Part shown: positions 34,212 to 41,939 of the stretch, in pieces | Layout: every line of letters begins with the position of its first letter | Position numbering within the stretch: position 1 is the stretch's first letter | Assembly (NCBI GenBank): GCA_002069015.1 | Contig: MWBL01000011.1 | Location: 1 to 41,939, forward strand | Length of the DNA stretch: 41,939 nt | Reading direction: 5' to 3' | Source: Firmicutes bacterium ADurb.Bin300 | GTDB taxonomy: Bacteria; Bacillota; Clostridia; Oscillospirales; Acutalibacteraceae | Translations under genes and position numbers: made by a program | Notes under the pieces: model-generated | Database searches by the model: none | Told to the model about the DNA's origin: nothing | What the model saw: only the letters and a program-made list of their open reading frames with translations

Positions 34212-35474
34212 CTAGCTGCGGGTTTTTATGGGCTTGGTTTTATCAATATCGTTTTCCTTAAAGCTAACCGACATTATGTATGCGTCAAGGTGTTCTTTAG
34301 AAAAATGACCGTAAGTAGTCGTTATAATTGTTCCGTCCTTTTGGACCTCGACGCCCGGATAAGTGCAGTCGCCCTTGCCGCCGTGGTCTTTCATTATCCT
34401 CAGGCGGTACTCGCCTTCTCTGCCGTTTATTATATCGTCGAAGGTGCCTACCCACGCGACCCAGTCACCCTTGGTGGGAGAGACACGAGTCGTATCGCGA
34501 AAGCTTATAAAAAGCCTTCCGTCGGGCAGATATTTTGAAGTGTGGCGGTCTCCCGTAAGTGAAGCGGGTAGTTCCTTAAGCTCACTCCAGGTTTCGCCGT
34601 TATCGTCGCTTGTGATGAGGAACGAATTGAATTTTCTTGAGTCCTCCCTTAATAAAACCGCAAGCTTTTTACCGTCGGGAGAACGGATTACGGCAGGCTC
34701 ACAGATACACGCGCCGTTTTTCGGAGCGGCGATAATTTTCGGCTTACTCCAGGTAAGACCACCGTCAACGGATTTTACCTGATACAGCTTGAACGCGCGA
34801 AAAGGATTTACCTTGCCTCTGAAGGACTCGTACACAAGCTTCCAATTATCGTTCTCGCCCTCGCTGATGTCAAGCCAATTCTTTTTCGGCTTACCATAGC
34901 TTTTGCCGCCGTTAAGGGAATAGGCGTGAAGATATTTAGTGCGCCTGTTTGCGCCCTCGCCCGTGGCGTAGACAGATGTTTTACAAAAGGTGTGGCGGGT
35001 AAAAAATCTGCCGTCATCGTGGAAAAGCGCTATATATTCGCCCGGTGCGGTTTGCTCAATATCCGCCATTGCAACAATACCGCCGTAATCACCTATTGGC
35101 TCAAGCTCGCTCCAGGTATTGCCGTCGTCCTCACTTACGCTCATCCTTATAGGGTACAGGCCCGAAAAAAGGATGAGTCTTTTTTTACCCTCTTTATCAA
35201 CCGTGCGGTAAATCGTGGGAACCTCCATAGAGGTGGTGAAGCTCTTGGGAACGGGGAGTCTTTGGCTCCATGTTTTGCCTCCGTCAAAGCTCTTTTTAAG
35301 AACTATCTGACCGCAGCCGTGCCCCTTGGGGTAAACGGCAAGAATGGTTTTATCATCCTCTAACAGAACCGTGGTAACGTGACCTAAATAGATCCCTTTT
35401 TCATAGTCAACAAGCGTTTGCAGGTCTGTTCTTTCGGAAATGTCATAAGTTGGTATATTATAAGACTTTTTCAA
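34212..35474 (-). CDS. BNR-repeat (sialidase-like) protein without signal peptide
   Basis: A 420-residue six-bladed beta-propeller of the sialidase superfamily. Five Asp-box repeats are visible: SFDGGKTW, SEDDGNTW, SLNGGKSY, SVDGGLTW and SDDNGETW. Arginines that could form the substrate triad are present (for example RDTTRVSP), but I cannot assign the catalytic Tyr/Glu with confidence. Substrate could be sialic acid or another glycan. There is no signal peptide or anchor, so it should act in the cytoplasm. The start is a TTG at 35474, seven bases after AAGGAG. The lipoprotein gene upstream ends 12 bases before it, so they form an operon. Confidence 0.75.
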   Translation of the reverse strand: MKKSYNIPTYDISERTDLQTLVDYEKGIYLGHVTTVLLEDDKTILAVYPKGHGCGQIVLKKSFDGGKTWSQRLPVPKSFTTSMEVPTIYRTVDKEGKKRLILFSGLYPIRMSVSEDDGNTWSELEPIGDYGGIVAMADIEQTAPGEYIALFHDDGRFFTRHTFCKTSVYATGEGANRRTKYLHAYSLNGGKSYGKPKKNWLDISEGENDNWKLVYESFRGKVNPFRAFKLYQVKSVDGGLTWSKPKIIAAPKNGACICEPAVIRSPDGKKLAVLLREDSRKFNSFLITSDDNGETWSELKELPASLTGDRHTSKYLPDGRLFISFRDTTRVSPTKGDWVAWVGTFDDIINGREGEYRLRIMKDHGGKGDCTYPGVEVQKDGTIITTTYGHFSKEHLDAYIMSVSFKENDIDKTKPIKTRS

Positions 35475-35486
35475 AGCAATACTCCT

Positions 35487-36551
35487 TTATGATAAGGTTG
35501 TAAGGGACTCTTTGTCCGTGGGGACTATTCCGATATAGCTTCTGCCGGGATTAAGTAAAAGCTCGGCTCCGTCCGCGGAGTAAAACGAGAGTTTTGAAAG
35601 GTCATCGCCCTTTTTCCAGGTAATATTTTCATATGTTCCGTTTGTGACATAAACTCCCTTGCCGCCTGAAAAATCAAGCGTTACTCTTGCCTTTGCATCG
35701 TTTAGGGAGGAGATGTTAGCATAAATTATTACGGCATTGGTGAAGCTTTGCTGGTTATCTTTACTGTCAACAAAGGCATCGCCGTTCAAGTAGCTGTAAT
35801 AAAGTCCGTCAAGAGCGTTGTATTTATAGGAATAAGAAAAATTGTTGGAGAACGAGAAGTTAATAGTCTGGCAAACACCTCCCGCCAAGGAACGCTTTTC
35901 TTTTGCAAACTTAAACGGATTTTTATAATCCTCTTTAATTTGAGTACGATAATTTTTATCGGAAACAGCGCTGATTATTTTCGAGCCTGTAGTAAAGCCC
36001 GTGTGCTCAATCGAGGCTCCTCTCGAATAATCTCTGTCAAAATATTTTCCGCTTGACATCCCGTCAATATTATCAATAATGCCTTTTCTAATCTCATTAT
36101 AGGCGTAAGTGCTGCCGCCCCAGTGGACGAAAATGGCGTCAAAGCCCCGAGCTATCTGTATATAATAATGCCTTGCGCTTCTTACGGAGCCGACCTTTTC
36201 GGGAATAAGCGATTTGTCTGCATACATCCAAAGCATTCGTGTTATACCGCCCTCGGTAACGGTTTCAAAAACAATGTCGGGAGTAGTAAGTCCCCATTGA
36301 GGTCTGCATGCCTTTATATTATTTATCATAATCATTACAGGTCTGTTTTCAAGAAGATCGGCACTGTATCCGGGCAGTCCCGTCAGGGGGTTGAGAATTT
36401 CGGGGGGCTTTGTAGTCGTTATTTCCGTTTCGCTTGACGATTCGTTTTCATTAAACGCCGAGCTGTTACACCCGTGCAAAATAATTGCCGCGGCGCAAAG
36501 GGACAATGAGAGTACCAAAATTAAAACGGGGTACTTTAACTTCTCTTTCAT
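35487..36551 (-). CDS. DUF3048 (YerB-like) lipoprotein
   Basis: A 354-residue secreted lipoprotein. Residues 1-28 are a signal peptide with a lipobox-like LHGC (Cys28; His at -2 is unusual). After a Ser/Thr-rich linker comes the DUF3048 domain: NPLTGLP, ENRPVMIMINN, RPQWGLTTPDIVFE, EGGITRMLWMY, KVGSVRSARHYYIQIA and FVHWGGS. The C-terminal part is the partner domain with GGVCQTINFSFS and NITWKKGDD. Function is unknown; members are common in sporulating Firmicutes and are thought to act at the cell surface. The ATG at 36551 is preceded by GGAG; an upstream GTG at 36566 is a less likely start. Confidence 0.9.
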   Translation of the reverse strand: MKEKLKYPVLILVLSLSLCAAAIILHGCNSSAFNENESSSETEITTTKPPEILNPLTGLPGYSADLLENRPVMIMINNIKACRPQWGLTTPDIVFETVTEGGITRMLWMYADKSLIPEKVGSVRSARHYYIQIARGFDAIFVHWGGSTYAYNEIRKGIIDNIDGMSSGKYFDRDYSRGASIEHTGFTTGSKIISAVSDKNYRTQIKEDYKNPFKFAKEKRSLAGGVCQTINFSFSNNFSYSYKYNALDGLYYSYLNGDAFVDSKDNQQSFTNAVIIYANISSLNDAKARVTLDFSGGKGVYVTNGTYENITWKKGDDLSKLSFYSADGAELLLNPGRSYIGIVPTDKESLTTLS

Positions 36552-36691
36552 TTCACATTTCTCCACAAATATTTTTTGGTGTTTTTCTAAAACATATTAA
36601 AACATATTTTAAAGGTTTTGTAAATAACGGTTCTTACCCTGCCGTAAAATTAATATTATTAAAAGAATACATAAAAGAAAGGGAGAAACAA

Positions 36692-37594
36692 ATGCAAAGG
36701 ATTGTTAAGAATAAGAAGATGAATTGGGATACATATACCTCATATATAAAAAAGCTTTCGACAAGGTATCCGCATGCCGAGGTTTCGACCTGCGGAAAAA
36801 GCCATCTTAAAAGAGAGCTTTTTTCGCTTTCGCTGGGGAAAGGCACAAATTATGTCTTGTATGTCGGAGGAGTTCACGCACAAGAGTGGATAACATCAGT
36901 TCTGCTTTTGAGATTTTATGAGGATTTATGCGACAGGTATGCTTGCGGCGGAGAGCTTGCCGGTCTTAATGTCCGCGAGATTCTTTCCGACAGAAGGCTT
37001 ATTATTATCCCCGAGCTGAATCCGGACGGGATAGAGATAGCACTTACAGGGGCACAAGCTGTGGGTGAATATAAGGCTATATGCGAAAAAGTCTCGAAAG
37101 GCGATTACTCATGCTGGAACGCCAACGCAAGAGGCGTTGATATCAACCACAATTTCGACGCCGGCTGGGAGGTACTGCACCAAATGGAGCGGCGTGAGGG
37201 GATAACCGCTCCTTCTGCGCGCCGTTACGGAGGAACACACGCTGAAAGCGAGGACGAAACGAAGGCGCTTACTCGTCTTTGCAGGGAGCTGCCGATAAGG
37301 CACGCGATTGCTCTTCACTCCCAAGGTGAAGAAATCTACTGGGAATATGGGAAATCCATGCCGCCAAAGGCATTTTTGATGGCTAAAATCTTTGCCGCTA
37401 TTACGGAGTATACACTCGTCAAAAATGAAGGACTTGCTTCACACGGCGGGTTTAAGGACTGGTTTATTTCCGAGTTTTCACGCCCCGCTTTTACAGTTGA
37501 GGTGGGGAAAGGACAAAACCCTTTGCCTATTTCACAGCTTGAAGAAATTTACTTAAAAATTGAGGAAATGCTGTGTATCGGAATAATCATGTAA
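36692..37594 (+). CDS. M14-family zinc carboxypeptidase
   Basis: A 300-residue zinc peptidase. Zinc ligands are His62 and Glu65 in GGVHAQEW and His209 in ALHSQGEE; the catalytic Glu270 is in FTVEVGKG. The substrate-binding segment is NARGVDINHNFDAGW (144-158). The His in NHNF, where animal carboxypeptidases have Arg, is typical of Gram-positive gamma-D-glutamyl-diaminopimelate peptidases. It probably trims muropeptides. No signal peptide, so it may be cytoplasmic recycling of wall peptides. The ATG at 36692 follows AAAGGGAG; a longer upstream frame runs through the divergent DUF3048 promoter region. Its stop abuts the stop of the convergent phosphoesterase. Confidence 0.9.
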   Translation: MQRIVKNKKMNWDTYTSYIKKLSTRYPHAEVSTCGKSHLKRELFSLSLGKGTNYVLYVGGVHAQEWITSVLLLRFYEDLCDRYACGGELAGLNVREILSDRRLIIIPELNPDGIEIALTGAQAVGEYKAICEKVSKGDYSCWNANARGVDINHNFDAGWEVLHQMERREGITAPSARRYGGTHAESEDETKALTRLCRELPIRHAIALHSQGEEIYWEYGKSMPPKAFLMAKIFAAITEYTLVKNEGLASHGGFKDWFISEFSRPAFTVEVGKGQNPLPISQLEEIYLKIEEMLCIGIIM

Positions 37595-38662
37595 TCACAG
37601 TCTGATTTTCCCGAGCTTGTCATCCGCGTCCCAAATATATCTGAGTCTTGATGTGATAGTAGGCTTAATTAGGTCAAAGTAAGTTAGAGTATAGGTTTCA
37701 TAGCTGTTAATATCATCTTCCTTAAATACAAAAACCCTGACCCCGCGCAAATCGTTTCCGAAGCAACGGAACGAGGCGCCCGGGGTCTGAATAATATCTA
37801 TCCCGTCTAAGCTTGCGGTAAAGCGGTTTTTATGGTCGTGACCGAATACAACGGCTTTAATATTTCCTTGTGCCTTTATTTCCTCGAATAAACCGCTGTC
37901 ACTGCTTAAAACAGAAGGATATCCAAAGGCAAAGCCTTGAGCCTTTGCTTTGTCAAGCTTAAAATATCCGCCTCTCCTTCTGCTTCTGACGGCGTCGGGG
38001 TCATCTTTTTCGCATTTTACAAAAAGGCTCTCCGTAACGGGCAGCGGTATGTGAGTAAACAGAAAAGACGGGATAGAGCTTCCCCCGTTGCGCTCGCGCT
38101 GTCTTTCGCTTTCTTCGCAAAACCACCGTACGGTTTTCGGAGTAATCATTTCATAGCATAGATTTTCCTCTTTATCATACCATGCGCAGTCAAGCATAAA
38201 AATTCCGAGCTTTTCAGCGCCGTTTTCACCAAAAATCGGGATGTAGTATGTGTCGCAATCTACGGATTTATCCCTCCGGTTAAACGGTACGCAATACGGA
38301 TAGCTCATATAAATATCCGCTTGCTCTTCTTTAGTAATAAGATTTCTGTCGTCATGATTTCCATATAAAAAGGCGAACGGAATTTTAAGGTCGGATACAG
38401 GCTGCAATATGTTTTTAAGGGAGACTTTCATTCGTGTAAGCTCTCCCGCCTTGTCAAATATGACCTGTTTTGAACCAAAGCGCGCATCCCTAAGGTGGTT
38501 GCCCAGTATATTGTCCCCCGTAAAAAGAACAAGGTCGGGCTTAACCTTGTTATATGCCCTTTCGAGCATAGTTACCATTGCTTTTCTGACGACATGCATA
38601 TCCTGAGCGTCACTGACCTGCATAACAGTGAATTGCCCGTTTTTAAAGGCTAAGTTCTCCAT
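37595..38662 (-). CDS. calcineurin-like metallophosphoesterase A
   Basis: A 355-residue two-metal phosphoesterase. Motifs in order: MQVSDAQD (14-21), where Gln20 stands in place of the usual His of D-x-H; FTGDN (47-51); YGNHDD; FTHIPLP; and FGHDHKN. Apart from the first motif all metal ligands are present. There is no signal peptide. The nearest pattern is the Dcr2/YPR-type phosphoesterase group. It is paralogous to the divergent gene at 38796 over the whole length. The ATG at 38662 follows GAGGGTA. The substrate is unknown. Confidence 0.88.
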   Translation of the reverse strand: MENLAFKNGQFTVMQVSDAQDMHVVRKAMVTMLERAYNKVKPDLVLFTGDNILGNHLRDARFGSKQVIFDKAGELTRMKVSLKNILQPVSDLKIPFAFLYGNHDDRNLITKEEQADIYMSYPYCVPFNRRDKSVDCDTYYIPIFGENGAEKLGIFMLDCAWYDKEENLCYEMITPKTVRWFCEESERQRERNGGSSIPSFLFTHIPLPVTESLFVKCEKDDPDAVRSRRRGGYFKLDKAKAQGFAFGYPSVLSSDSGLFEEIKAQGNIKAVVFGHDHKNRFTASLDGIDIIQTPGASFRCFGNDLRGVRVFVFKEDDINSYETYTLTYFDLIKPTITSRLRYIWDADDKLGKIRL

Positions 38663-38739
38663 AATTACCCTCAAAGCGTTTTATTATATAATAATTTTAT
38701 TACCGTACGGGACAAAAGTCAATATAAGTGCAATGAAAG

Positions 38740-38768
38740 TTGATTTTTGCCCCTTTTTGGGATATAAT
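38740..38768 (+). promoter_or_regulatory. promoter of phosphoesterase B
   Basis: TTGATT (38740-38745), 17 bases, TATAAT (38763-38768), about 28 bases before the GTG start. Confidence 0.7.
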
Positions 38769-38795
38769 GACTTGAATAATCGAAGGGGTGATAGG

Positions 38796-39860
38796 GTGCT
38801 TAAATTCGGGAAAGACGGAAAATTTAAGATAATGCAGATAGCCGACGTTCAGGAAATTCCAAAGGCTTCCGAGGACACTTTAAAACTTCTAAATGCCGCT
38901 CTTGAAAAGGAAATGCCCGACCTTGCGGTTTTTACGGGCGACCAGCTTCAAGGCTACGACAAGTCCATGAAAAAGGGAAATCCGGAAGAAATCGTAGAAA
39001 AGCTGATTAATGAAATAACAAGACCGCTTACCTCAAGGGGAATACCCTTTACCGTTACATACGGAAATCATGATAAGCAGTCGGGAATTTCCAATGCCGA
39101 ACAAGCAAAAATATATGAAAAGCTTCCCGGTTGTATTCTCGGCAAACCGAGAAATGAAGAAGACAGGGGAACATTCAGCTTGCAGATATATGACCACAGC
39201 GGAGAAAAAGCCTTGTTTAATCTTTACTTAATTGACTCAAACGGGATGACAAGAGACGGCTATGAGCCTGTGAGCAAGGAGCAAATAGAATGGTACAGGT
39301 GCGAAAGGGAGCGTATTAAGGAAGAATTCGGCTCTTATCTGCCGTCCTTTGTGTTTCAGCATATACCTATTCCGGAGGTTTTTTGCGCACTTGAGCGTGT
39401 AAGTCGAAGGGCTAAAGGTGCTATACCGTCCTTCAGAAGCAACGCGGGGAAATATTATAAGCTTCCCGAATCCTGCAAGGACGCTGAGTTTTTCAGGGAG
39501 GCCGTTGCCCCGCCCGATAAAAACAACGGCGAATTCGATGCTTTTCTTGAAAAGGGAGAGGTACTTGGGATATTTTTCGGTCACGACCATATGAACAGCT
39601 TTGTAGTGTCATATAAAGGTATAGATTTGGGATATACGCAAGGTGCGGGCTTCAACGTTTACGGTCCCGGGCGTGACAGGGGTGTAAGGATTTTCGAATT
39701 GTCCCGGGAGGATATAAGAAATTATAAAACCTATACGCGTACATATGGTGAGCTTACAGACGGCATCCTCACGAGAAAAGCCTTTGAGTTTGCCTGCGAG
39801 CATGCACCGATGGGTATTGTAAAATGGCTTTATTCAAAGCTCATGGTGTATTTTGAATAA
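38796..39860 (+). CDS. calcineurin-like metallophosphoesterase B
   Basis: A 354-residue paralog of phosphoesterase A. It has MQIADVQE (13-20), again with Gln at the expected His position, FTGDQ, YGNHDK, FQHIPIP and FGHDHMN. It shares the same closing block (VRIFELSREDIRNYKTYTRTY here, VRVFVFKEDDINSYETYTLTY in A, compared by position). The start is the GTG at 38796 behind AGGGG, which puts the first motif at the same place as in A. The in-frame upstream part (from 38628) covers the promoter and is not translated. It ends at a bidirectional terminator. Confidence 0.88.
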   Translation: MLKFGKDGKFKIMQIADVQEIPKASEDTLKLLNAALEKEMPDLAVFTGDQLQGYDKSMKKGNPEEIVEKLINEITRPLTSRGIPFTVTYGNHDKQSGISNAEQAKIYEKLPGCILGKPRNEEDRGTFSLQIYDHSGEKALFNLYLIDSNGMTRDGYEPVSKEQIEWYRCERERIKEEFGSYLPSFVFQHIPIPEVFCALERVSRRAKGAIPSFRSNAGKYYKLPESCKDAEFFREAVAPPDKNNGEFDAFLEKGEVLGIFFGHDHMNSFVVSYKGIDLGYTQGAGFNVYGPGRDRGVRIFELSREDIRNYKTYTRTYGELTDGILTRKAFEFACEHAPMGIVKWLYSKLMVYFE

Positions 39861-39869
39861 GAGAATCAA

Positions 39870-39905
39870 AGGCAGGAAGCGAAAAGTCGGTTTCGTTTCC
39901 TGCCT
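39870..39905. terminator. bidirectional terminator
   Basis: A 15-bp stem AGGCAGGAAGCGAAA (39870-39884)/TTTCGTTTCCTGCCT (39891-39905) with one G-U pair, between convergent genes. Confidence 0.85.
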
Positions 39906-39922
39906 TACTATTGGATAAAGCA

Positions 39923-41407
39923 TTATAATTTAATATTTTCCTTGGCCGCAGCAGAGGCTAATTTCCTGTATTTACACTTTTCCGTCGCCATTTCTTCGAC
40001 TGTCTTTGTCCTGAGAGTGAAGCCCTTGACGGGGTGAAGCTCAAGCTTTGACGCTTTAAGCCTCTTTTTGGCGTTCGCTATTTCCTTTTTATATTGAGGG
40101 AGCCATTGTTCTCCTGCGACAAGCATTTCATCTACCATCATCTTTATTTCATCGGGAATACAAACGGCACCCGTGAGAGGGTCCATCATTGCGGCTTGGT
40201 ACAGCAGCTTGATATCGCCCGCAACTGCCGCTTCGACGGCTAATTTTTGAACCCATACGCTTTGTGAGCAGACGGCGGCACAGCCTATGGGTAAGTCGCC
40301 TACTTTAGGCACCGAAACACCGTTATAATCCACATAGCAGGGCACTTCTACAACACATTCATCCGGGAGATTTGTAATTGTGCCGTTATTGATCACATTA
40401 AAATGACCTCTGTAACGCCTTCCGGTTTCAAGCCCTTCGATTATGTAGCTGCCATGCTCGGAGCTTCTGTTTTCGGGCGTGTAATTTTTAGGTGCCTCCT
40501 TAAGCCAGTTGGGGAAGTCGGTTTCAAACCAATTACGGCTTTCCTTGCAAGCTCGCAGATACCCTGCCGTCTCTCCCTGACTCCAACTGCTGTAGTTTAT
40601 CCATTTTTCCATTTCCTCGGGACGCTTTCTGTACCACATAAGATATTCCGAAAGATGACCGTTCGATTCGGTTGATTAGTACCCGAAATTTTTCAAAACA
40701 TCCAGACGGATCTTTTCATTTTTTTGCATATTTTCCATCGAGGACATTTTCTCATAAAGCTCGTGTACTCTTTCAACCCCGCCAATCTTAGCGCTGATAT
40801 ACCAGGTTTGGTGGTTCAGTCCGGCACAGATAATGTCGACTTCGTCCTTTTTTACACCAAAAGCCCGGGCGATTTGCTCATGACCGTGTTGAACGCCGTG
40901 GCAAAGCCCAAAGGTGGGAACCTTCCCGTATTTATTGCATGCCCAGGTAACCATTGCGTTGGGATTTGAATAATTGAGCATTATACAGCCGGGTAAAGCA
41001 ACCTCTCTTATGTCTTTACAAAACCCAAGCATTGCGGCAACGCCCCTTTGCCCGTACATTATACCCCCGATGCACAGCGTATCCCCAACACATTGGTCAA
41101 CGCCGTATTTCAGGGGAATCTCGACATCAGTTGTAAATGCCTCTAGCATTCCTATCCTGACACAATTTATAATGTATTTTGCGTTTCTGAACGCCTCGCG
41201 CCTGTCAAGAGTGGCGTTAATCCTTATTTTAAGACCGTTTTCGTAAATATCCCTTTGAACAAGCTCAGTTACCATTCGCAGATTGTCGGAATTAATGTCC
41301 GTAAAGGCTATATCGATATTACGAAACTCAGGAACCGTAAGAATATCGGAAATTAAACGTCTTGTAAAGCCGATGCTTCCGGCTCCTATTACAGCAAGCT
41401 TAAACAC
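39923..41407 (-). pseudogene. family GH4 glycosidase (alpha-glucosidase/alpha-galacturonidase type), interrupted by in-frame TAA
   Basis: GH4 enzymes split glycosides by an NAD+ and Mn2+-dependent redox mechanism. The first part (243 codons) has the NAD fold VIGAGSIGFTRRL (6-18), NYSNPNAM, the metal-site CHGVQHG with Cys169-His170, and GLNHQTWY with Asn198-His199. At codon 244 there is a TAA (plus-strand 40676-40678). The same reading frame then continues STESNGHLSEYL, a core GH4 motif, and WYRKRPEE through to a normal C-terminus ending at 39923. Total length with the stop is 494 codons, normal for the family. There is no frameshift or deletion. The GTG start at 41407 has GGGAGGA six bases upstream. 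It is probably a recent nonsense mutation. Confidence 0.88.
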
Positions 41408-41576
41408 AATTATTCCTCCCTCGCTTTTTTTCAGTTTACCATGTTTAAGCTTTTTTGTATATAGACCGCAACAAAATAACGGCTTAATAGTCTTTCTTAC
41501 AAATTTATTAAACTGCTAAACGAATATTGCTTTTTAAGCCAAAATGTGGTAAAGTTCCTAAGAGGGAGAGCGAAGA
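41408..41576. other. divergent intergenic region
   Basis: A/T-rich spacer between the GH4 gene and the membrane-protein gene. It should contain both promoters, but I see no convincing -35/-10 pair and no palindromic operator. Confidence 0.3.
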
Positions 41577-41939
41577 ATGCGCAAGGTTGTACAGTATTAT
41601 AAAAGGCTGCCCGCAAATGAATTTCATCAATTATTCCATGAAATATCACTTTTTGAGTACTTGCTTTGGTGGCTTTTAAGAATTGGTATGATAATAGGGG
41701 TCACGCGGCTTTTTCTGTCTAAACAGGAGCCGTTCATATTTTGTTTAACCGTTTTGGGAAATTTAGCGATGACTTTTTCCGTTGCTTTACTTCGGCTTAT
41801 TTTTCCTAAATCCTTTTTTTTGGGCAGATTGCCGTATACGATACAAAGATATATCAATATAAGCGTTTTGGCAGGCTCATTTTTCGGTCACGTCATACCC
41901 TTGTACCACATCCCGAACTATGATAAGATACTCCACTTT
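41577..41939 (+). CDS. membrane protein, N-terminal part (runs off the window)
   Basis: An ATG at 41577 behind GAGGGAGAG opens a frame that has no stop before the window end (121 codons). Three hydrophobic helices are visible, at about residues 29-45, 51-75 and 91-107. The visible end, PNYDKILHF, is the DKxLHF motif common to VanZ-like and DUF2238 (YjdF)-type membrane proteins. The name is tentative because the rest of the domain lies outside. Confidence 0.6.
   Translation, partial: MRKVVQYYKRLPANEFHQLFHEISLFEYLLWWLLRIGMIIGVTRLFLSKQEPFIFCLTVLGNLAMTFSVALLRLIFPKSFFLGRLPYTIQRYINISVLAGSFFGHVIPLYHIPNYDKILHF

Noticed and set aside
40676..40678. Programmed recoding (selenocysteine or pyrrolysine) at the GH4 stop
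   Set aside because: The codon is TAA, not TGA or TAG, and GH4 enzymes are not known to use such residues; a nonsense mutation is simpler.

Overview
The window looks like the chromosome of a low-to-moderate GC Gram-positive anaerobe of the class Clostridia, probably a gut Ruminococcaceae/Oscillospirales-type organism. The reasons are a CIRCE-controlled groES-groEL operon, AGGAGG-type ribosome sites with many TTG and GTG starts, sigma-A promoters close to TTGACA/TATAAT, pyruvate phosphate dikinase, a biotin carboxyltransferase module, a clostridial-type ETF and DUF3048, DUF421, DUF5058 and QueT proteins. The taxonomic placement is an inference from gene content.

Layout. 1-443: the last bases of a 23S rRNA gene, its operon terminator and a truncated PIN-domain gene. 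444-2483 (-): groEL and groES. 2528-6600 (+): a tight unit of HAD phosphatase, OmpR-type regulator, histidine kinase and THUMP-type rRNA methyltransferase. 6628-9282: DUF421 membrane protein, QueT-type transporter and glyA. 9332-13242 (+): nadB-nadC-MATE exporter. 13410-15477 (-): soluble pyrophosphatase with two membrane proteins of the DUF5058 type. 15590-17904 (+): carboxyltransferase, a small OadG-like anchor with a duplicated C-terminal motif, and a biotin carrier, with no beta subunit. 17966-20775 (+): ppdK.

20776-27895 is the accessory part. It starts with a small secreted protein, two ABC permeases, an ABC ATPase and a membrane protein of unknown function (21017-24691). Next come a free-standing 5S rRNA gene on the minus strand with its own promoter and terminator (24803-25017) and an FGGY sugar kinase. 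About 1.1 kb then holds decayed remains of what looks like a second copy of the secreted-protein/ABC module (26828-27486).

27835-34187 (+): mgsA with its own terminator, then a long probable operon: hisS, a cyclase-family hydrolase, a small membrane protein, a short MetF-like protein, EtfB, EtfA and a methyltetrahydrofolate-type methyltransferase. The last four suggest a folate methyl-group oxidation or reduction module coupled to an electron-transfer flavoprotein. 34212-39860: an intracellular BNR-repeat protein with a DUF3048 lipoprotein (-), an M14 peptidase (+) and two paralogous calcineurin-like phosphoesterases. 39923-41407 (-): a family GH4 glycosidase gene broken by one in-frame TAA. 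41577 to the end: the start of a membrane protein.

The most interesting points are the detached 5S gene, the secreted-protein/ABC module with its decayed twin, the MetF-EtfBA-methyltransferase operon, the carboxyltransferase cluster without a beta subunit, and the single nonsense codon in the GH4 gene.
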